NCBI RefSeq assembly: GCF_013127955.1
Contig: NZ_CP053435.1
Span: 3,447,001 to 3,511,000 of the forward strand
Direction: 5' to 3'
Source of the DNA: Spirosoma taeanense
Lineage (GTDB): Bacteria; Bacteroidota; Bacteroidia; Cytophagales; Spirosomataceae
Length of the DNA: 64,000 nt
The notes under the pieces are model-generated. The model had not been told where the DNA came from. It saw only the letters and a program-made list of their open reading frames with translations, and did not search any database. Made by a program: the position numbers and the translations under genes. Numbering within the stretch: position 1 is the first letter of the stretch; the number at the start of each line of letters is the position of its first letter. Positions 1 to 9,205 of this stretch are shown one piece after another.

Positions 1-168
1 AACCTGCGGCACGACCTGAAGTGTCAGTAAATACAGGGGCGGACTGCCAACCGGCTGGTTGAAGCCCTGTCCTAGTTCAATCGGCAGAGAAAAACCCCTG
101 GGGAACTCCTGCGCCTGGGTCCGCTCATATAATATACCCAGGAGGATAAGAAAGGCATAGCGTCGCAT
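1..168 (-). CDS. Exported protein, N-terminal part only (cut by window edge)
   Basis: The minus strand reads openly for 56 codons from an ATG at 168 to the window edge without a stop. The first 20 or so residues form a typical signal peptide (two arginines, then a hydrophobic stretch around FLILLGILY, then a TQAQ-type cleavage region), so the product is exported. The visible mature part is rich in proline and leucine and matches no family I recognise. It is separated from the downstream SDR gene on the same strand by about 100 bases. Confidence 0.6.
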   Translation of the reverse strand, partial: MRRYAFLILLGILYERTQAQEFPRGFSLPIELGQGFNQPVGSPPLYLLTLQVVPQV

Positions 169-272
169 GAATCGGTAAGGGAAGGTTGAGACACTAAAGA
201 TACGTCTCGCCGGCCAACCGAACCAAGCTACTAACTACCTGACTTCTAGCGTATTTTTACCTGTTTGCAGCC

Positions 273-1040
273 TTAAACCGGCGGAATGCCCACGCTCGTC
301 CAGCCGCCATCAACAACCAGGCTCTGCCCGGTAATATGGCGGGATGCGGGTGCAACCAGAAACAGGGCTGCGTTGGCGATGTCCTCCACGGTAGCCGGTC
401 GGCCCATGGGCGTAATGCGCGACCAGATTGGAATGTAGTCGGGGTCGTCGAGCGTGCGTTCGGTGAGGGTAGCGCCGGGCGCAATGGCGTTGACGGTGAT
501 GCCCAGGGGCGAAAAATCAATGACTAACTGTTTAGCCAGCATCTCCAGCCCGGCCTTCGTCATGCTGTAGACCGGCAGACCGGGATGCGCCTGATGCCCC
601 ACGACCGACGACATGAACAGGACACTGCCGCCCCGCCCCTGAGTCCGCATCTGACTGGCTGCGGCCTGCGCCAGGAAGAAACTGCCCCGCAGATTCAGGT
701 TCACGATCTTCTGAAAAGCATCGGGCGTGGTGGTGAAAATATCGCCGAAGACGGTAATGCCCGCGTTGGCAATGGCAATGTCCACCGACCCAAACTCCTG
801 AACAGCCCTTTCAACCATCTGCCGGATAAAGCCGACGTCGGACGCATCGCCAGGGCAGGCTACGCACTGACCGGGGCCTTCCTGCCGGAGGGTTTCGGCG
901 GCATAGACGGCCAGCGTATCGTCGTAATCGTTAAGCAGGACATGGGCGCCCTGCTGGACGAGGGCTTTGGCAATGGCAAAACCGATACCGGTTCCGGACC
1001 CGGTGATGATGGCCGTCTGGTTCGCAAAAATCTGGTTCAT
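273..1040 (-). CDS. SDR-family NAD(P)-dependent sugar/alcohol dehydrogenase
   Basis: This 255-residue protein is a classical short-chain dehydrogenase/reductase of normal length. It has the glycine-rich cofactor motif TGSGTGIG at residues 13-20, NAG at 92-94, the catalytic serine at 144-145, and the YxxxK pair Tyr158/Lys162. The C-terminal stretch VDGGWTSVG is typical of the FabG-like subgroup. It lies about 100 bases downstream of an aldonate dehydratase on the same strand, which suggests oxidation of a sugar, sugar acid or related keto intermediate in the same pathway. The exact substrate cannot be read from sequence. Confidence 0.85.
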   Translation of the reverse strand: MNQIFANQTAIITGSGTGIGFAIAKALVQQGAHVLLNDYDDTLAVYAAETLRQEGPGQCVACPGDASDVGFIRQMVERAVQEFGSVDIAIANAGITVFGDIFTTTPDAFQKIVNLNLRGSFFLAQAAASQMRTQGRGGSVLFMSSVVGHQAHPGLPVYSMTKAGLEMLAKQLVIDFSPLGITVNAIAPGATLTERTLDDPDYIPIWSRITPMGRPATVEDIANAALFLVAPASRHITGQSLVVDGGWTSVGIPPV

Positions 1041-1081
1041 TCACTTCCCGAAACGGGCTACTAATACTTTAGAATTGAATC

Positions 1082-1130
1082 CGTATCCTGTGCCCGCACC
1101 CTATCATTCAGGACACGGGCGCAGGATACG
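1082..1130. other. Strong intergenic hairpin between dehydratase and SDR genes
   Basis: Two 15-base arms (1082-1096 and 1116-1130) pair with only one G-T wobble around a 19-base loop. There is no clear T-run on the minus strand, so it may be an mRNA-stabilising or attenuating hairpin between the two minus-strand genes rather than a full terminator. Confidence 0.55.
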
Positions 1131-1138
1131 AATTGGGA

Positions 1139-2845
1139 TTAGTGCGAATCCCGCTTGACTTCACTGCCCGACGCGCCCCGCAGAAAGTCGAAGTCAGCAC
1201 CCTCGTGGGCCTGCGTTACGTGGCGGATGTACAGGTTTACGTAACCGCGCTGGTAGCCCAGATCGAGCGGTTTGAAATGCACCAGCCGACCCGCCAGTTC
1301 TTCGTCGGAGACGTGCAGATGCAGGCGCCGGTTTTCGACGTCGAGCGTAATCAGATCACCGTTCTGCACCAGAGCGAGATTGCCACCCACGGCGGCTTCC
1401 GGCGAAACGTGCAGCACGACCGTACCGAAACCGGTGCCGCTCATACGCCCATCCGAAATCCGGACCATGTCGTGAATGCCCATCGCCAGAATCTTGGCCG
1501 GCAGCTGCATATTGCCGACTTCGGGCATACCGGGATAGCCCCTCGGCCCAACGTTCTTCAGCACCAGGACGCAGCTTGGGTCAACGTCCAGATCGGGGTC
1601 GTCGACGCGGGCTTTGTAGTCGTCGATGTTTTCAAACACCACCGCCCGGCCCGTATGCTGCATCAGGGCTGGCGTGGCAGCCGAGGGCTTCAGCACGGCT
1701 CCGTTCGGGCACAGGTTGCCACGTAACACTGCCACGCCCGACTCCGGCTTGAATGGCTCATCAACCGTAGCAATCACCTCCGGGTCATAACACTTGGCTT
1801 CCACGCAGTTGGCGCCGATTGTCTGGCCGTTCACCGTCAGGGCGTCGTTGTGCAGGTACCCGCGCAGTTCGCGGATGACGGCGGGCAGGCCTCCGGCGTA
1901 AAACAAATCTTCTACAAAGTGCTCGCCGGAGGGTTGCAGGTTCGTCAGCAGAGGAATTTTGGCCGAAATGCGGTCGAAATCATCCAGCGACAGGTTCACG
2001 CCTAAGCGTCCGGCAATAGCCGTCAGGTGCAGAATAAAGTTGGTTGAACCGCCCAAAGCTGCGTTCACCATAATGGCGTTTTCGAAGGCTTCGCGGGTCA
2101 GGAGTTTAGACGGGGTGAGGTTCTCGCGGACCAGTTCAACGGCCCGCATGCCGGTCAGGTGCGCCAAGACTTTCCGGCGTGAATCGGCGGCCGGAATGGT
2201 GGCATTGTCGGGCAGGGCCAGTCCCAGCGACTCGACCATAGCGGCCATGGTGGAGGCCGTACCCATTACGGCGCAATGCCCCTGCGACCGGGCCATGCTG
2301 GCTTCGGCCGCCACGAACTCCGCCTGACTCATTTCCCCTATCTTATAGGCTTCGGCAAACCGCCACAGATCGCTGGTGCCAATCTTTCGGCCCTGGAATC
2401 GCCCGGCCAGCATGGGCCCGCCCGACACGACCATTGTGGGTATGTCGACGCTGCACGCGCCCATGACGAGCGAAGGCGTGGTTTTGTCGCAGCCGCACAT
2501 CAGAATAACGCCGTCGAGCGAATTGCCCCGGATGCTTTCTTCTACATCCATACTGGCCAGATTACGGAACAGCATGGCGGTCGGTTTGATCTGGCACTCG
2601 CCCAGCGACATCACTGGGAATTCCAGCGGAAAGCCGCCGGCTTCCCAGACGCCCCGCTTGATGGCCTCGGCCAGTTCGCGGAAGTGGGCGTTGCAGGGGG
2701 TCAGTTCCGACCATGTATTACAGATACCAATGACGGGCTTTCCCTCGAACTCGTGGTGCGGGAAACCCTGATTTTTCATCCAGGCGCGGTAAATGAAGCC
2801 GTCTTTACCGGTACGGCCAAACCAGTCTTGGGAACGAAGGGGCAT
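1139..2845 (-). CDS. IlvD/Edd-family dehydratase, probably sugar-acid (L-arabonate-type) dehydratase
   Basis: This 568-residue protein belongs to the IlvD/Edd family of Fe-S dehydratases that remove water from aldonic or dihydroxy acids. Cys42 (in CNTW), Cys119 (in CGCDKT) and Cys191 (in GHCAVMGTASTM) are in the positions expected for cluster ligands. A C-terminal DGRMSGTGFG segment forms part of the active site. The N-terminus MPLRSQDWFG with an RAWMKNQG segment resembles sugar-acid dehydratases such as L-arabonate/D-xylonate dehydratase more than the branched-chain enzyme IlvD. The neighbouring SDR gene fits a non-phosphorylative sugar route. A role in valine biosynthesis is less likely, as no other ilv genes are nearby. 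Confidence 0.85.
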   Translation of the reverse strand: MPLRSQDWFGRTGKDGFIYRAWMKNQGFPHHEFEGKPVIGICNTWSELTPCNAHFRELAEAIKRGVWEAGGFPLEFPVMSLGECQIKPTAMLFRNLASMDVEESIRGNSLDGVILMCGCDKTTPSLVMGACSVDIPTMVVSGGPMLAGRFQGRKIGTSDLWRFAEAYKIGEMSQAEFVAAEASMARSQGHCAVMGTASTMAAMVESLGLALPDNATIPAADSRRKVLAHLTGMRAVELVRENLTPSKLLTREAFENAIMVNAALGGSTNFILHLTAIAGRLGVNLSLDDFDRISAKIPLLTNLQPSGEHFVEDLFYAGGLPAVIRELRGYLHNDALTVNGQTIGANCVEAKCYDPEVIATVDEPFKPESGVAVLRGNLCPNGAVLKPSAATPALMQHTGRAVVFENIDDYKARVDDPDLDVDPSCVLVLKNVGPRGYPGMPEVGNMQLPAKILAMGIHDMVRISDGRMSGTGFGTVVLHVSPEAAVGGNLALVQNGDLITLDVENRRLHLHVSDEELAGRLVHFKPLDLGYQRGYVNLYIRHVTQAHEGADFDFLRGASGSEVKRDSH

Positions 2846-2923
2846 AATAGCGTAAGAACTAGATTAATTGGTAAAGAGCAGACAGCCGGTAATCTACCAT
2901 GAAATCTGCCTGCTTTGGGCTGA

Positions 2924-3202
2924 TTACTTCCGGTCCGAGTGGCCCAGGTCTTTCTCTGGATTGACGACATCGCGCACCAGTTGCTTCAACTCCTTTACGT
3001 CCGGAAAGCGACCGGCCACTTTCCGGTCGAAGATCACCTGATCGTCAACCCGGACCGAGAAGCGCCCGCTCACTTCGGCCGGTTGCAGCAGGACGCCATG
3101 CACATCATCGGTGAAGGTCGTAAGCAGTTCCTGCGCCATCCAGGCGGAACGTAATAGCCAGCCGCATTTTGGGCAGTATTCAATCGAAATCGTTGGTTTC
3201 AT
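2924..3202 (-). CDS. Rdx/SelW-like thioredoxin-fold protein
   Basis: This is a 92-residue protein with an N-terminal beta strand followed by CPKC (residues 9-12) and a GRFSVRVDD...FDRK...RFPDVKELKQLVRD tail. This is the SelT/SelW/SelH (Rdx) pattern, in which CxxC or CxxU forms a redox site. The length is normal for bacterial members, and the substrate is unknown. It lies on the minus strand about 80 bases upstream of the dehydratase and diverges from the DUF1059 gene. Confidence 0.8.
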   Translation of the reverse strand: MKPTISIEYCPKCGWLLRSAWMAQELLTTFTDDVHGVLLQPAEVSGRFSVRVDDQVIFDRKVAGRFPDVKELKQLVRDVVNPEKDLGHSDRK

Positions 3203-3432
3203 AAAGCGTTGATTGAGCCAGACAAGATATACGTTTAATCATCAAGCCGGACAAAGATTCCTGGTCTTATTTGCAGGACGCAGGCCGCCGGTAACTCAAT
3301 TTACCGTTGAACAGAGACTATTAGCCAACGAGCACAGGAAATTACGCATCCAATAACAACTTGATTTTCTGTACATTTACCCCTTTACTAGAGAACCCGA
3401 CTTTATTCTCCAAAACCCAAATTCCGAAGATC

Positions 3433-3603
3433 ATGAAAACACTCCGCTGCCGGGACGCTGGCTTTGATTGCAACGCCGAAATTCACGCAGCCACCGAAGA
3501 CGAGGTGCTTCAGCAGGCTGCCGTTCACGCCCAGACCGTGCATAACGTTGAGGTCACGCCCGAAATGGCGGGCCAGATACGCACGCTGATTCACGACGAA
3601 TAA
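3433..3603 (+). CDS. Small DUF1059 protein
   Basis: The ATG at 3433 starts a 56-residue protein that fills the DUF1059 domain: CRDAGFDC near the N-terminus, an ATEDEVLQQAAVHAQ helix and a final helix ending in IRTLIHDE. The frame is open upstream to 3361, but those residues do not look like this family, so the shorter start is preferred. Function is unknown. It is followed by a clear terminator and appears to be a single-gene transcript. Confidence 0.8.
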   Translation: MKTLRCRDAGFDCNAEIHAATEDEVLQQAAVHAQTVHNVEVTPEMAGQIRTLIHDE

Positions 3604-3620
3604 GCTCAAACGGTATTATA

Positions 3621-3659
3621 AAAACGGCCATGTTCTATTCTGTAGATCGTGGCCGTTTT
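3621..3659 (+). terminator. Intrinsic terminator after DUF1059 gene
   Basis: Arms 3621-3630 and 3650-3659 (10 bp, AAAACGGCCA and its complement) pair around a 19-base loop. The stem ends in TTTT, so it can act in the plus direction just after the DUF1059 gene. Confidence 0.7.
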
Positions 3660-3870
3660 CATAGTTGTTTTATTGATTAAGCGGCTCCCAACTCATTCGC
3701 ACTCAGCGACAAATTAGGACAAAACCGGGCTTCCAAAACACTAAACTTTAAACCGAGTATACGTTAAAGGCAATTCTGCAAATAAACTGTAACTTTACAA
3801 AATATTGATAATCAACAAACTAAAACACAACCTACTTACGTTATAGACTCATTACCATCCTAATTGAGTT

Positions 3871-4710
3871 TTGCTGAAGCGAGTTGGATTTTCCCTACTG
3901 ATGGCTGTAATCCGCCCGGCCATCGCGGTTGCCGCCAAGTTTACCGCATCGCCCATTATCCCGATTTCTCCCTCTAAAATCAGTACAGTTGCGCATTCCG
4001 ACGCTACCCGCACCCGGACGGACGGAACCAGTGTACTGACACCCATTTCGAGCAATACGGCAGCCGAACTGCCCCTGCTGGACGTTGATTTCTGCGGAGA
4101 ATGTATGCCCCTGGACCAATCCGACGTCGTTGATCGCTGGAAACACGTATTTACGCTGTTCCGCCCTCACGCCAGCGACCTCGGTAACCTCCGCCAACGG
4201 GCCGAAGAATTCTTCCCGGTTATTGACCCGATTCTAGAGAAATACGACATTCCCGACGATTTTCGTTACGTGCCCCTGGCCGAAAGCGGTCTGCGACCCA
4301 AAGCCGTTTCGCGGGCGGGTGCCGCCGGTTACTGGCAGCTTATGCCCGGCACGGCCCGCGAACTGGGCCTGAAAGTGACCAGCCGGATTGACGAGCGGTT
4401 CAACGTCCACAAAGCTACCGAAGCCGCCTGCCGCTACCTCCGTAAACTCTACGATCAGCTGGGGTCGTGGTCGCTGGTGGCTGCGGCCTATAATGCCGGA
4501 CCAAGCTATCTGAAAAACCAGCTCCGGCGCGACGCCCACCGGGATTATTACCGGATGACGCTCCCGCGCGAAACCCGCTATTATTTATACCGCGTATTGC
4601 TGTACAAAGAAGTTTTGTCGCGGCCCAACGATTACTCGTCGTTTCTGTCGCCCGCGCCCCGAACGGCTTTTCAGCCATGGCCAATGGCAGAACTGCGCCG
4701 GGCTGCCTGA
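3871..4710 (+). CDS. Lytic transglycosylase, SLT/MltD-like domain
   Basis: The product cleaves peptidoglycan glycan strands. With a TTG start at 3871 it has 279 residues. The N-terminus (MLKR, then a hydrophobic segment) can act as a signal peptide, which is lost in part if the ATG at 3901 is used. The SLT domain covers roughly residues 115-240. It has the catalytic Glu138 in PLAESG, then S-RAGAAGYWQLMPGTA (147-162) and AAAYNAGPS (205-212), all hallmarks of GH23-type transglycosylases. There is no LysM repeat, unlike full MltD. It is followed by a terminator and stands alone. Confidence 0.85.
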   Translation: MLKRVGFSLLMAVIRPAIAVAAKFTASPIIPISPSKISTVAHSDATRTRTDGTSVLTPISSNTAAELPLLDVDFCGECMPLDQSDVVDRWKHVFTLFRPHASDLGNLRQRAEEFFPVIDPILEKYDIPDDFRYVPLAESGLRPKAVSRAGAAGYWQLMPGTARELGLKVTSRIDERFNVHKATEAACRYLRKLYDQLGSWSLVAAAYNAGPSYLKNQLRRDAHRDYYRMTLPRETRYYLYRVLLYKEVLSRPNDYSSFLSPAPRTAFQPWPMAELRRAA

Positions 4711-4770
4711 CAACTCATTTTATTCGGCCGACGGCAGCCTGTTGGCGCAGTCGTTTACCTGGCATCTGTT

Positions 4771-4829
4771 AACGAGGTCAGTCTGATTGGAATCCCCTGG
4801 GTTAACCAATCAGACTGACCTCGTTTTTT
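4771..4829 (+). terminator. Intrinsic terminator after lytic transglycosylase gene
   Basis: A perfect 20-bp stem (4771-4790 with 4806-4825) with a 15-base loop is followed by a run of six or more T. It lies about 60 bases past the transglycosylase stop and before the mlaE-like operon. Confidence 0.9.
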
Positions 4830-4973
4830 AATACGAACTTTGGCACACATTCTGCGGGCATAACCATGAGCGAAGCACGACTTTTGGCCAAAAATAAACC
4901 CCGGCTCAACAAATCAGTTATTAGCATACATCGAACTGAAATTAGTTCGGCCGGCACTACATCACGTTATTGA

Positions 4974-5789
4974 ATGCAGTCAGATACTACTCAATCCACC
5001 GGCACAGCCTCTGGCAAACCCGTTACCACCCGGCGAATCAACCGGTTCTTTCTCAACTTATCCGACGTAGCGAGCTTCATTGCCCGCTTCTTCCGGGAGC
5101 TTTTTCTACCTCCCTACGAGTTCAGGGAGATTATCCGGCAGTGCTATGAGGTAGGTTACCGGTCGCTGCTGCTGATTACCATGACGGGCTTCATTACCGG
5201 CATTGTGTTTACCAACCAGTCGCGGCCGTCGCTGGCGGAGTTCGGCGCTACGTCGTGGCTGCCGTCGCTGATTGCCATCGCCATTGTGCGGGCGCTCGGG
5301 CCGCTGGTGACCGCCCTGATCGCGGCTGGTAAAGTGGGGTCCAGCATTGGTGCCGAACTTGGCTCAATGAACGTCACCGAGCAGATCGACGCCATGGAAG
5401 TATCGGGCACCGACCCGTTCAAGTTTCTGGTGGTGAGCCGCGTGCTGGCAACCTCGTTTACGATCCCGCTGCTGACGATGTACACTATTTTTGTAGCCCT
5501 GATCGGTGCCTACATTAATGTCAGCCAGAACGAGCAGACCAGTTTTACGTCGTATATACAGGAGGTGTTCGGCGCAATTACGTACCTGGACATTTTTGCC
5601 TCCGTCCTCAAATCAATTGTATTTGGTTTTACGATCGGCATGGTCGGGTGCTATAAAGGATTTCACTCATCGAAGGGCACCGAAGGCGTTGGCAAGGCGG
5701 CCAACTCGGCGGTTGTTACGTCGATGTTTCTGGTATTTATTGAGGAATTGCTCTCGCTTCAGATTGTGGGGGCCATTCGAGGTGCCTAA
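4974..5789 (+). CDS. mlaE: ABC transporter permease, MlaE family
   Basis: This 271-residue integral membrane protein matches the MlaE/YrbE permease family of MCE-linked lipid transporters in the inner membrane. It has several hydrophobic segments, the conserved MTGFITGIVF region near residue 65 and the EQIDAMEVSGTDPFKFLVV loop (about residues 139-157) that contacts the ATPase. Its neighbours are an ATPase and an MCE protein in the order E-F-D, so these probably form one complex that moves phospholipids between the membranes. Start is the ATG at 4974. Confidence 0.9.
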   Translation: MQSDTTQSTGTASGKPVTTRRINRFFLNLSDVASFIARFFRELFLPPYEFREIIRQCYEVGYRSLLLITMTGFITGIVFTNQSRPSLAEFGATSWLPSLIAIAIVRALGPLVTALIAAGKVGSSIGAELGSMNVTEQIDAMEVSGTDPFKFLVVSRVLATSFTIPLLTMYTIFVALIGAYINVSQNEQTSFTSYIQEVFGAITYLDIFASVLKSIVFGFTIGMVGCYKGFHSSKGTEGVGKAANSAVVTSMFLVFIEELLSLQIVGAIRGA

Positions 5790-5842
5790 CGCGAGTCACT
5801 GCGGGCGGCTGGCCCGATAGCAAACATTAACTTAACGAAGTA

Positions 5843-6595
5843 ATGAATAATTCGGAGCTCGTTATCACAATTCGGGGGCTGCGTAAGTCCTTCGGTGATC
5901 TGCACGTACTGCGTGGGGTTGACCTGGACGTAAACCGGAGCGAAAACGTGGTCGTTCTTGGCCGATCGGGCACGGGCAAATCGGTACTGATTAAAATTCT
6001 CGTGGGGCTGCTCAAACCCGACGCCGGACATATCCGGGTACTGGGGCAGGACGTTGAACAGCTGCGGGGCCGGGAGCTGGACCAGTTTCGCCAGAAAGTC
6101 GGCTTTTCGTTTCAGAACAGCGCCCTCTACGACAGCATGAGCATCCGCGAAAATCTGGAATTTCCGCTGGTTCGGAACATCCGGAATCTGACGCGGGCCG
6201 AGATTGATCGGGCCGTTGAAGAAGCTCTGGACGACGTAGGTCTGTCGCAGACGATTAATCAGATGCCGTCGGAACTGTCGGGCGGGCAGCGGAAACGGAT
6301 AGGCATTGCCCGAACGCTGATTCTGAAACCAGAGGTCATGCTCTATGACGAACCCACGGCGGGACTGGACCCCATCACCAGTATTGAGATCAATAACCTG
6401 ATCAACGAAGTTCGGGAACGCTACAAAGCCACCTCCATTATCATCACCCACGACCTCACCTGCGCTAAAACCACCGGCGACCGCGTAGCGATGCTGCTTG
6501 ATGGTAAGTTTGAACGGGTGGGCACCTTCGATGAAGTGTTTGCCGACCCCGACGAGCGGGTACAACAGTTTTACAACTACAACTTTGTGACGTAG
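5843..6595 (+). CDS. mlaF: ABC transporter ATP-binding protein, MlaF family
   Basis: The 250-residue ATPase has Walker A GRSGTGKS (residues 40-47), signature LSGGQ (145-149), Walker B VMLYDEP (165-171) and a switch histidine in ITHD. SGGQRKRIGIARTL is typical of the Mla-type ATPases. It sits 53 bases after the permease gene and powers the MlaE-MlaD complex. Confidence 0.9.
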   Translation: MNNSELVITIRGLRKSFGDLHVLRGVDLDVNRSENVVVLGRSGTGKSVLIKILVGLLKPDAGHIRVLGQDVEQLRGRELDQFRQKVGFSFQNSALYDSMSIRENLEFPLVRNIRNLTRAEIDRAVEEALDDVGLSQTINQMPSELSGGQRKRIGIARTLILKPEVMLYDEPTAGLDPITSIEINNLINEVRERYKATSIIITHDLTCAKTTGDRVAMLLDGKFERVGTFDEVFADPDERVQQFYNYNFVT

Positions 6596-6681
6596 GCAGG
6601 ACCGTATAGCAGGCGCTTAAACAATTCGCGCCCTGCAAATAGTTTAGCTACTACACTTACTCAACCACCACGCATAAATCC

Positions 6682-7725
6682 ATGAGTACTGAATCGAACA
6701 AGCGTTCCGTTATCGTTGGGGTCTTCGTCCTGGTAGGCCTCCTTATTTTTGTAGCGGGTGTGTTTGTCCTGGGCGGACAGCAGAAACGCTTTACCAAGAG
6801 CATCCGGGTGATTGCCGTTTTCAACGACGTTGGCGGCCTGAAAGCCGGTAACAACGTCTGGTTTTCAGGCGTCAAAATCGGCACTGTCAAGCGCATCAGC
6901 TTCTTCGGCAACGCGCAGGTAGAGGTTGACATGAACATTGAAGAAAGCTCGCAGCAGTATATCCGCAAAGACGCAACGGCCAGTATTGGCTCGGATGGTC
7001 TGATCGGCAATAAAATCGTCGTCATTACGGGCGGCACAATCAGCCACCCCGAAATTGAAGAAGGCGACCGGCTGAAAACCCAGGAGGCCCTAAGTTCTGA
7101 TCAGATCATGGAAACCCTGCAGGAAAATAACAATAACCTGCTTCGCGTCACGAACGACTTCAAAGAACTGGTTGGTAATCTGAAGCGGGGCAAGGGCACT
7201 GTGGGCGCAGTGCTGACTGATTCGATGGTGGCCAATAACTTTAAACGAGCCATGCAGAATCTGGAACGGGCCTCGCAGAACACGGCGCAGGTAACCGGCT
7301 CGGTGTCGCGGTATGCTGCCCGGCTGAACAACAAAGGAACGCTGGCGAACGAACTGGTGTCGGACACGACCGTATTCCGGCGGTTGAGCCGCTCGGCTGC
7401 CCGGCTCGAAAGCGTGGCCACCTCCGCCGATCAGGCCGTCAATAATCTGAACCAGACTTCCCAGAACGTGAACCGGGCTTCTGAAAAGCTGAACAATACC
7501 AATAGCCCGCTCGGGGTGCTACTTACCGATCAGGAAACGGCCAGCAACCTGCGTACTACATTACGTAACCTGAACACGGGCACGGCCCTGCTCAACGAAG
7601 ACCTTAAAGCCGCCCAGAGCAACTTCCTGCTTCGGGGCTTTTTCAAGAAGCGGGCTAAAGAAGAAGCTAAACGCAAAGCCGACAGCACTGCCGCGGCAAA
7701 TGTACAAACGCCCCCATCGCCCTGA
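6682..7725 (+). CDS. mlaD: MCE-domain protein, MlaD-like, membrane-anchored
   Basis: This 347-residue protein has one N-terminal membrane segment (about residues 9-31) and one MCE domain (about 37-120, with GLKAGNNVWFSGVKIGTV). A long helical, asparagine- and threonine-rich C-terminal half follows, likely a coiled coil that extends through the periplasm. It ends the E-F-D operon. No MlaB or MlaC partner is present nearby, which is usual outside Proteobacteria and fits a long MCE arm replacing a shuttle protein. Confidence 0.88.
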   Translation: MSTESNKRSVIVGVFVLVGLLIFVAGVFVLGGQQKRFTKSIRVIAVFNDVGGLKAGNNVWFSGVKIGTVKRISFFGNAQVEVDMNIEESSQQYIRKDATASIGSDGLIGNKIVVITGGTISHPEIEEGDRLKTQEALSSDQIMETLQENNNNLLRVTNDFKELVGNLKRGKGTVGAVLTDSMVANNFKRAMQNLERASQNTAQVTGSVSRYAARLNNKGTLANELVSDTTVFRRLSRSAARLESVATSADQAVNNLNQTSQNVNRASEKLNNTNSPLGVLLTDQETASNLRTTLRNLNTGTALLNEDLKAAQSNFLLRGFFKKRAKEEAKRKADSTAAANVQTPPSP

Positions 7726-7750
7726 TTAGGCCAGCAAATACAGATCATCC

Positions 7751-7782
7751 ATACGGGGCGCAGTGTATACTGCGCCCCGTAT
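7751..7782 (+). terminator. Hairpin after mlaD
   Basis: A 13-bp GC-rich stem (7751-7763 with 7770-7782) has a 6-base loop. The T-run is poor (CTGTTTC follows), so termination is likely but not certain. Confidence 0.6.
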
Positions 7783-7887
7783 CTGTTTCAACCATTGGTA
7801 GTGGAGCTTCTGTCTGGTAATTACCTGATAATTTGCGAGTTTTAACCGCCATACGGTTATTATCAGCTTCAACAACCAGCTTCTGCT

Positions 7888-8901
7888 ATGTTCACAACCA
7901 AGCGCGTTCCATTTTCTGTCGTATTTCCGTTTGTCTGGCGTGCCGTCCTGCTTTTCCTGGCCTATTCAACGCTCATCTGCCTGTTCTATACGTTTGGCGG
8001 CTGCACATTCCTGGCCATTCCCTTTGTGCCCATTGCTACCATCGGCACGGCCGTTGCCTTTTACGTTGGCTTCAAGAACAACTCCTCGTATGACCGGCTC
8101 TGGGAAGCCCGCCGTATCTGGGGCAGTATCACCAACGCCAGTCGCTCATGGGGGATCATGGTACTCGACTACCTCAACAGCCAGCAGACCGCTGCAACTA
8201 TTCCGGAAGCCGACGTGCGTGCCATTCAGAAACAGCTAATCTATCGCCATCTGGCCTATATAACCGCCGTCCGGGTACAGCTACGTCAGAAGCCCGTTTG
8301 GGAGCTGCACCATAACCCCGCCCACGATGTGGTTGAGCGCATTGCGGCTTTCCGGCAATGCAGTCTGGATAAAGAACTGAGCCGGTTCCTGTCCACTTCC
8401 GAAATTGATAACCTGCTGAAACACCCGAACCCGGCAACGATACTCATGCGCCAGCAGTCGGCGCAGCTCCGGCAACTGCGGGAAGACAACCTGCTGAGCG
8501 AATACTACCACGTCGATCTGGAGCGGATGCTGGTGGAATTCTATAACCAGCAGGGAGCCTGCGAACGGATCAAATCGTTTCCTTTCCCCCGCCAGTACGC
8601 TTTTTTTAGCTATGTCTTCACCTGGCTGTTTATTCTGGTCCTCCCCTATGGCCTGCTGAGCGAGATGGTCAAAGCCAGTGGCTGGCACGTCTGGCTCACG
8701 ATCCCGTTCTATACGATCATTGCCTGGGTGTTCAACACCATGGAGATTGTGGGCGATACCAGCGAAAATCCGTTTGAGAACAGCATCAACGATGTTCCCA
8801 TGACGGCCATCTGCCGCAACATTGAGATTGATCTGCGCGATATGCTTGGCGAAACCGAGCTCCCCAAACGCGTACAGGCCATCGAGAATATCCTGATGTA
8901 A
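7888..8901 (+). CDS. Bestrophin-family anion channel
   Basis: This 337-residue membrane protein matches the bacterial bestrophin (UPF0187/YneE) family. It has two N-terminal membrane segments, then KNNSSYDRLWEARRIWGSITNASRSWG (residues about 54-80, the conserved cytoplasmic start), a long soluble helical middle and two more membrane segments near residues 235-290. The C-terminal FENSINDVPMTAICRNIEIDLR part is also typical. Family members are pentameric chloride or cation channels. It is a single gene between hairpins. Confidence 0.88.
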   Translation: MFTTKRVPFSVVFPFVWRAVLLFLAYSTLICLFYTFGGCTFLAIPFVPIATIGTAVAFYVGFKNNSSYDRLWEARRIWGSITNASRSWGIMVLDYLNSQQTAATIPEADVRAIQKQLIYRHLAYITAVRVQLRQKPVWELHHNPAHDVVERIAAFRQCSLDKELSRFLSTSEIDNLLKHPNPATILMRQQSAQLRQLREDNLLSEYYHVDLERMLVEFYNQQGACERIKSFPFPRQYAFFSYVFTWLFILVLPYGLLSEMVKASGWHVWLTIPFYTIIAWVFNTMEIVGDTSENPFENSINDVPMTAICRNIEIDLRDMLGETELPKRVQAIENILM

Positions 8902-9205
8902 CCTCCTAAGGGGAGCATTTTCCAGGCAGGCAAAAATGCCCTGAATTCTCAAATTGCATTTTGAGGATAGAAAGTTTGCGTCTACATATTAATAATCCTA
9001 CAAGTTCTAATTATTAGAAAAATACAAATCATAAAGACTTAATAGGGACTTTTTGTACTTTTTCAACAAATGACGCATTATGCTGATAATGAATTGTCTT
9101 TTTAGATGAACTTTTCTTAATTCCCTGACGGACACCCCCCTTCCTATTGCATGGGAAGCCCTTTGCCCCACACCTTTGTCACGGTAAAACATAAATTTCA
9201 ATCCA
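8902..9205. other. Gene-free stretch between bestrophin and secreted protein genes
   Basis: These 304 bases hold no coding frame that looks real. A weak hairpin near 8915-8939 (GCATTTT with AAAATGC) may end the bestrophin transcript. The middle is AT-rich and probably carries the promoter of the next gene, but I could not find a convincing TAnnTTTG element at the right spacing. Confidence 0.5.

Noticed and set aside
585-1064. Plus-strand open frames opposite the SDR and dehydratase genes
   Set aside because: They lie fully inside strongly supported genes on the other strand and have no family-like sequence.
1139-2845. Branched-chain biosynthetic IlvD
   Set aside because: The N-terminus and neighbours fit a sugar-acid dehydratase better and no ilv or leu genes are nearby.
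4001-4100. Second gene inside the lytic transglycosylase N-terminus
   Set aside because: The region is a Ser/Thr-rich linker in frame with the enzyme; the opposite frames show no domain.
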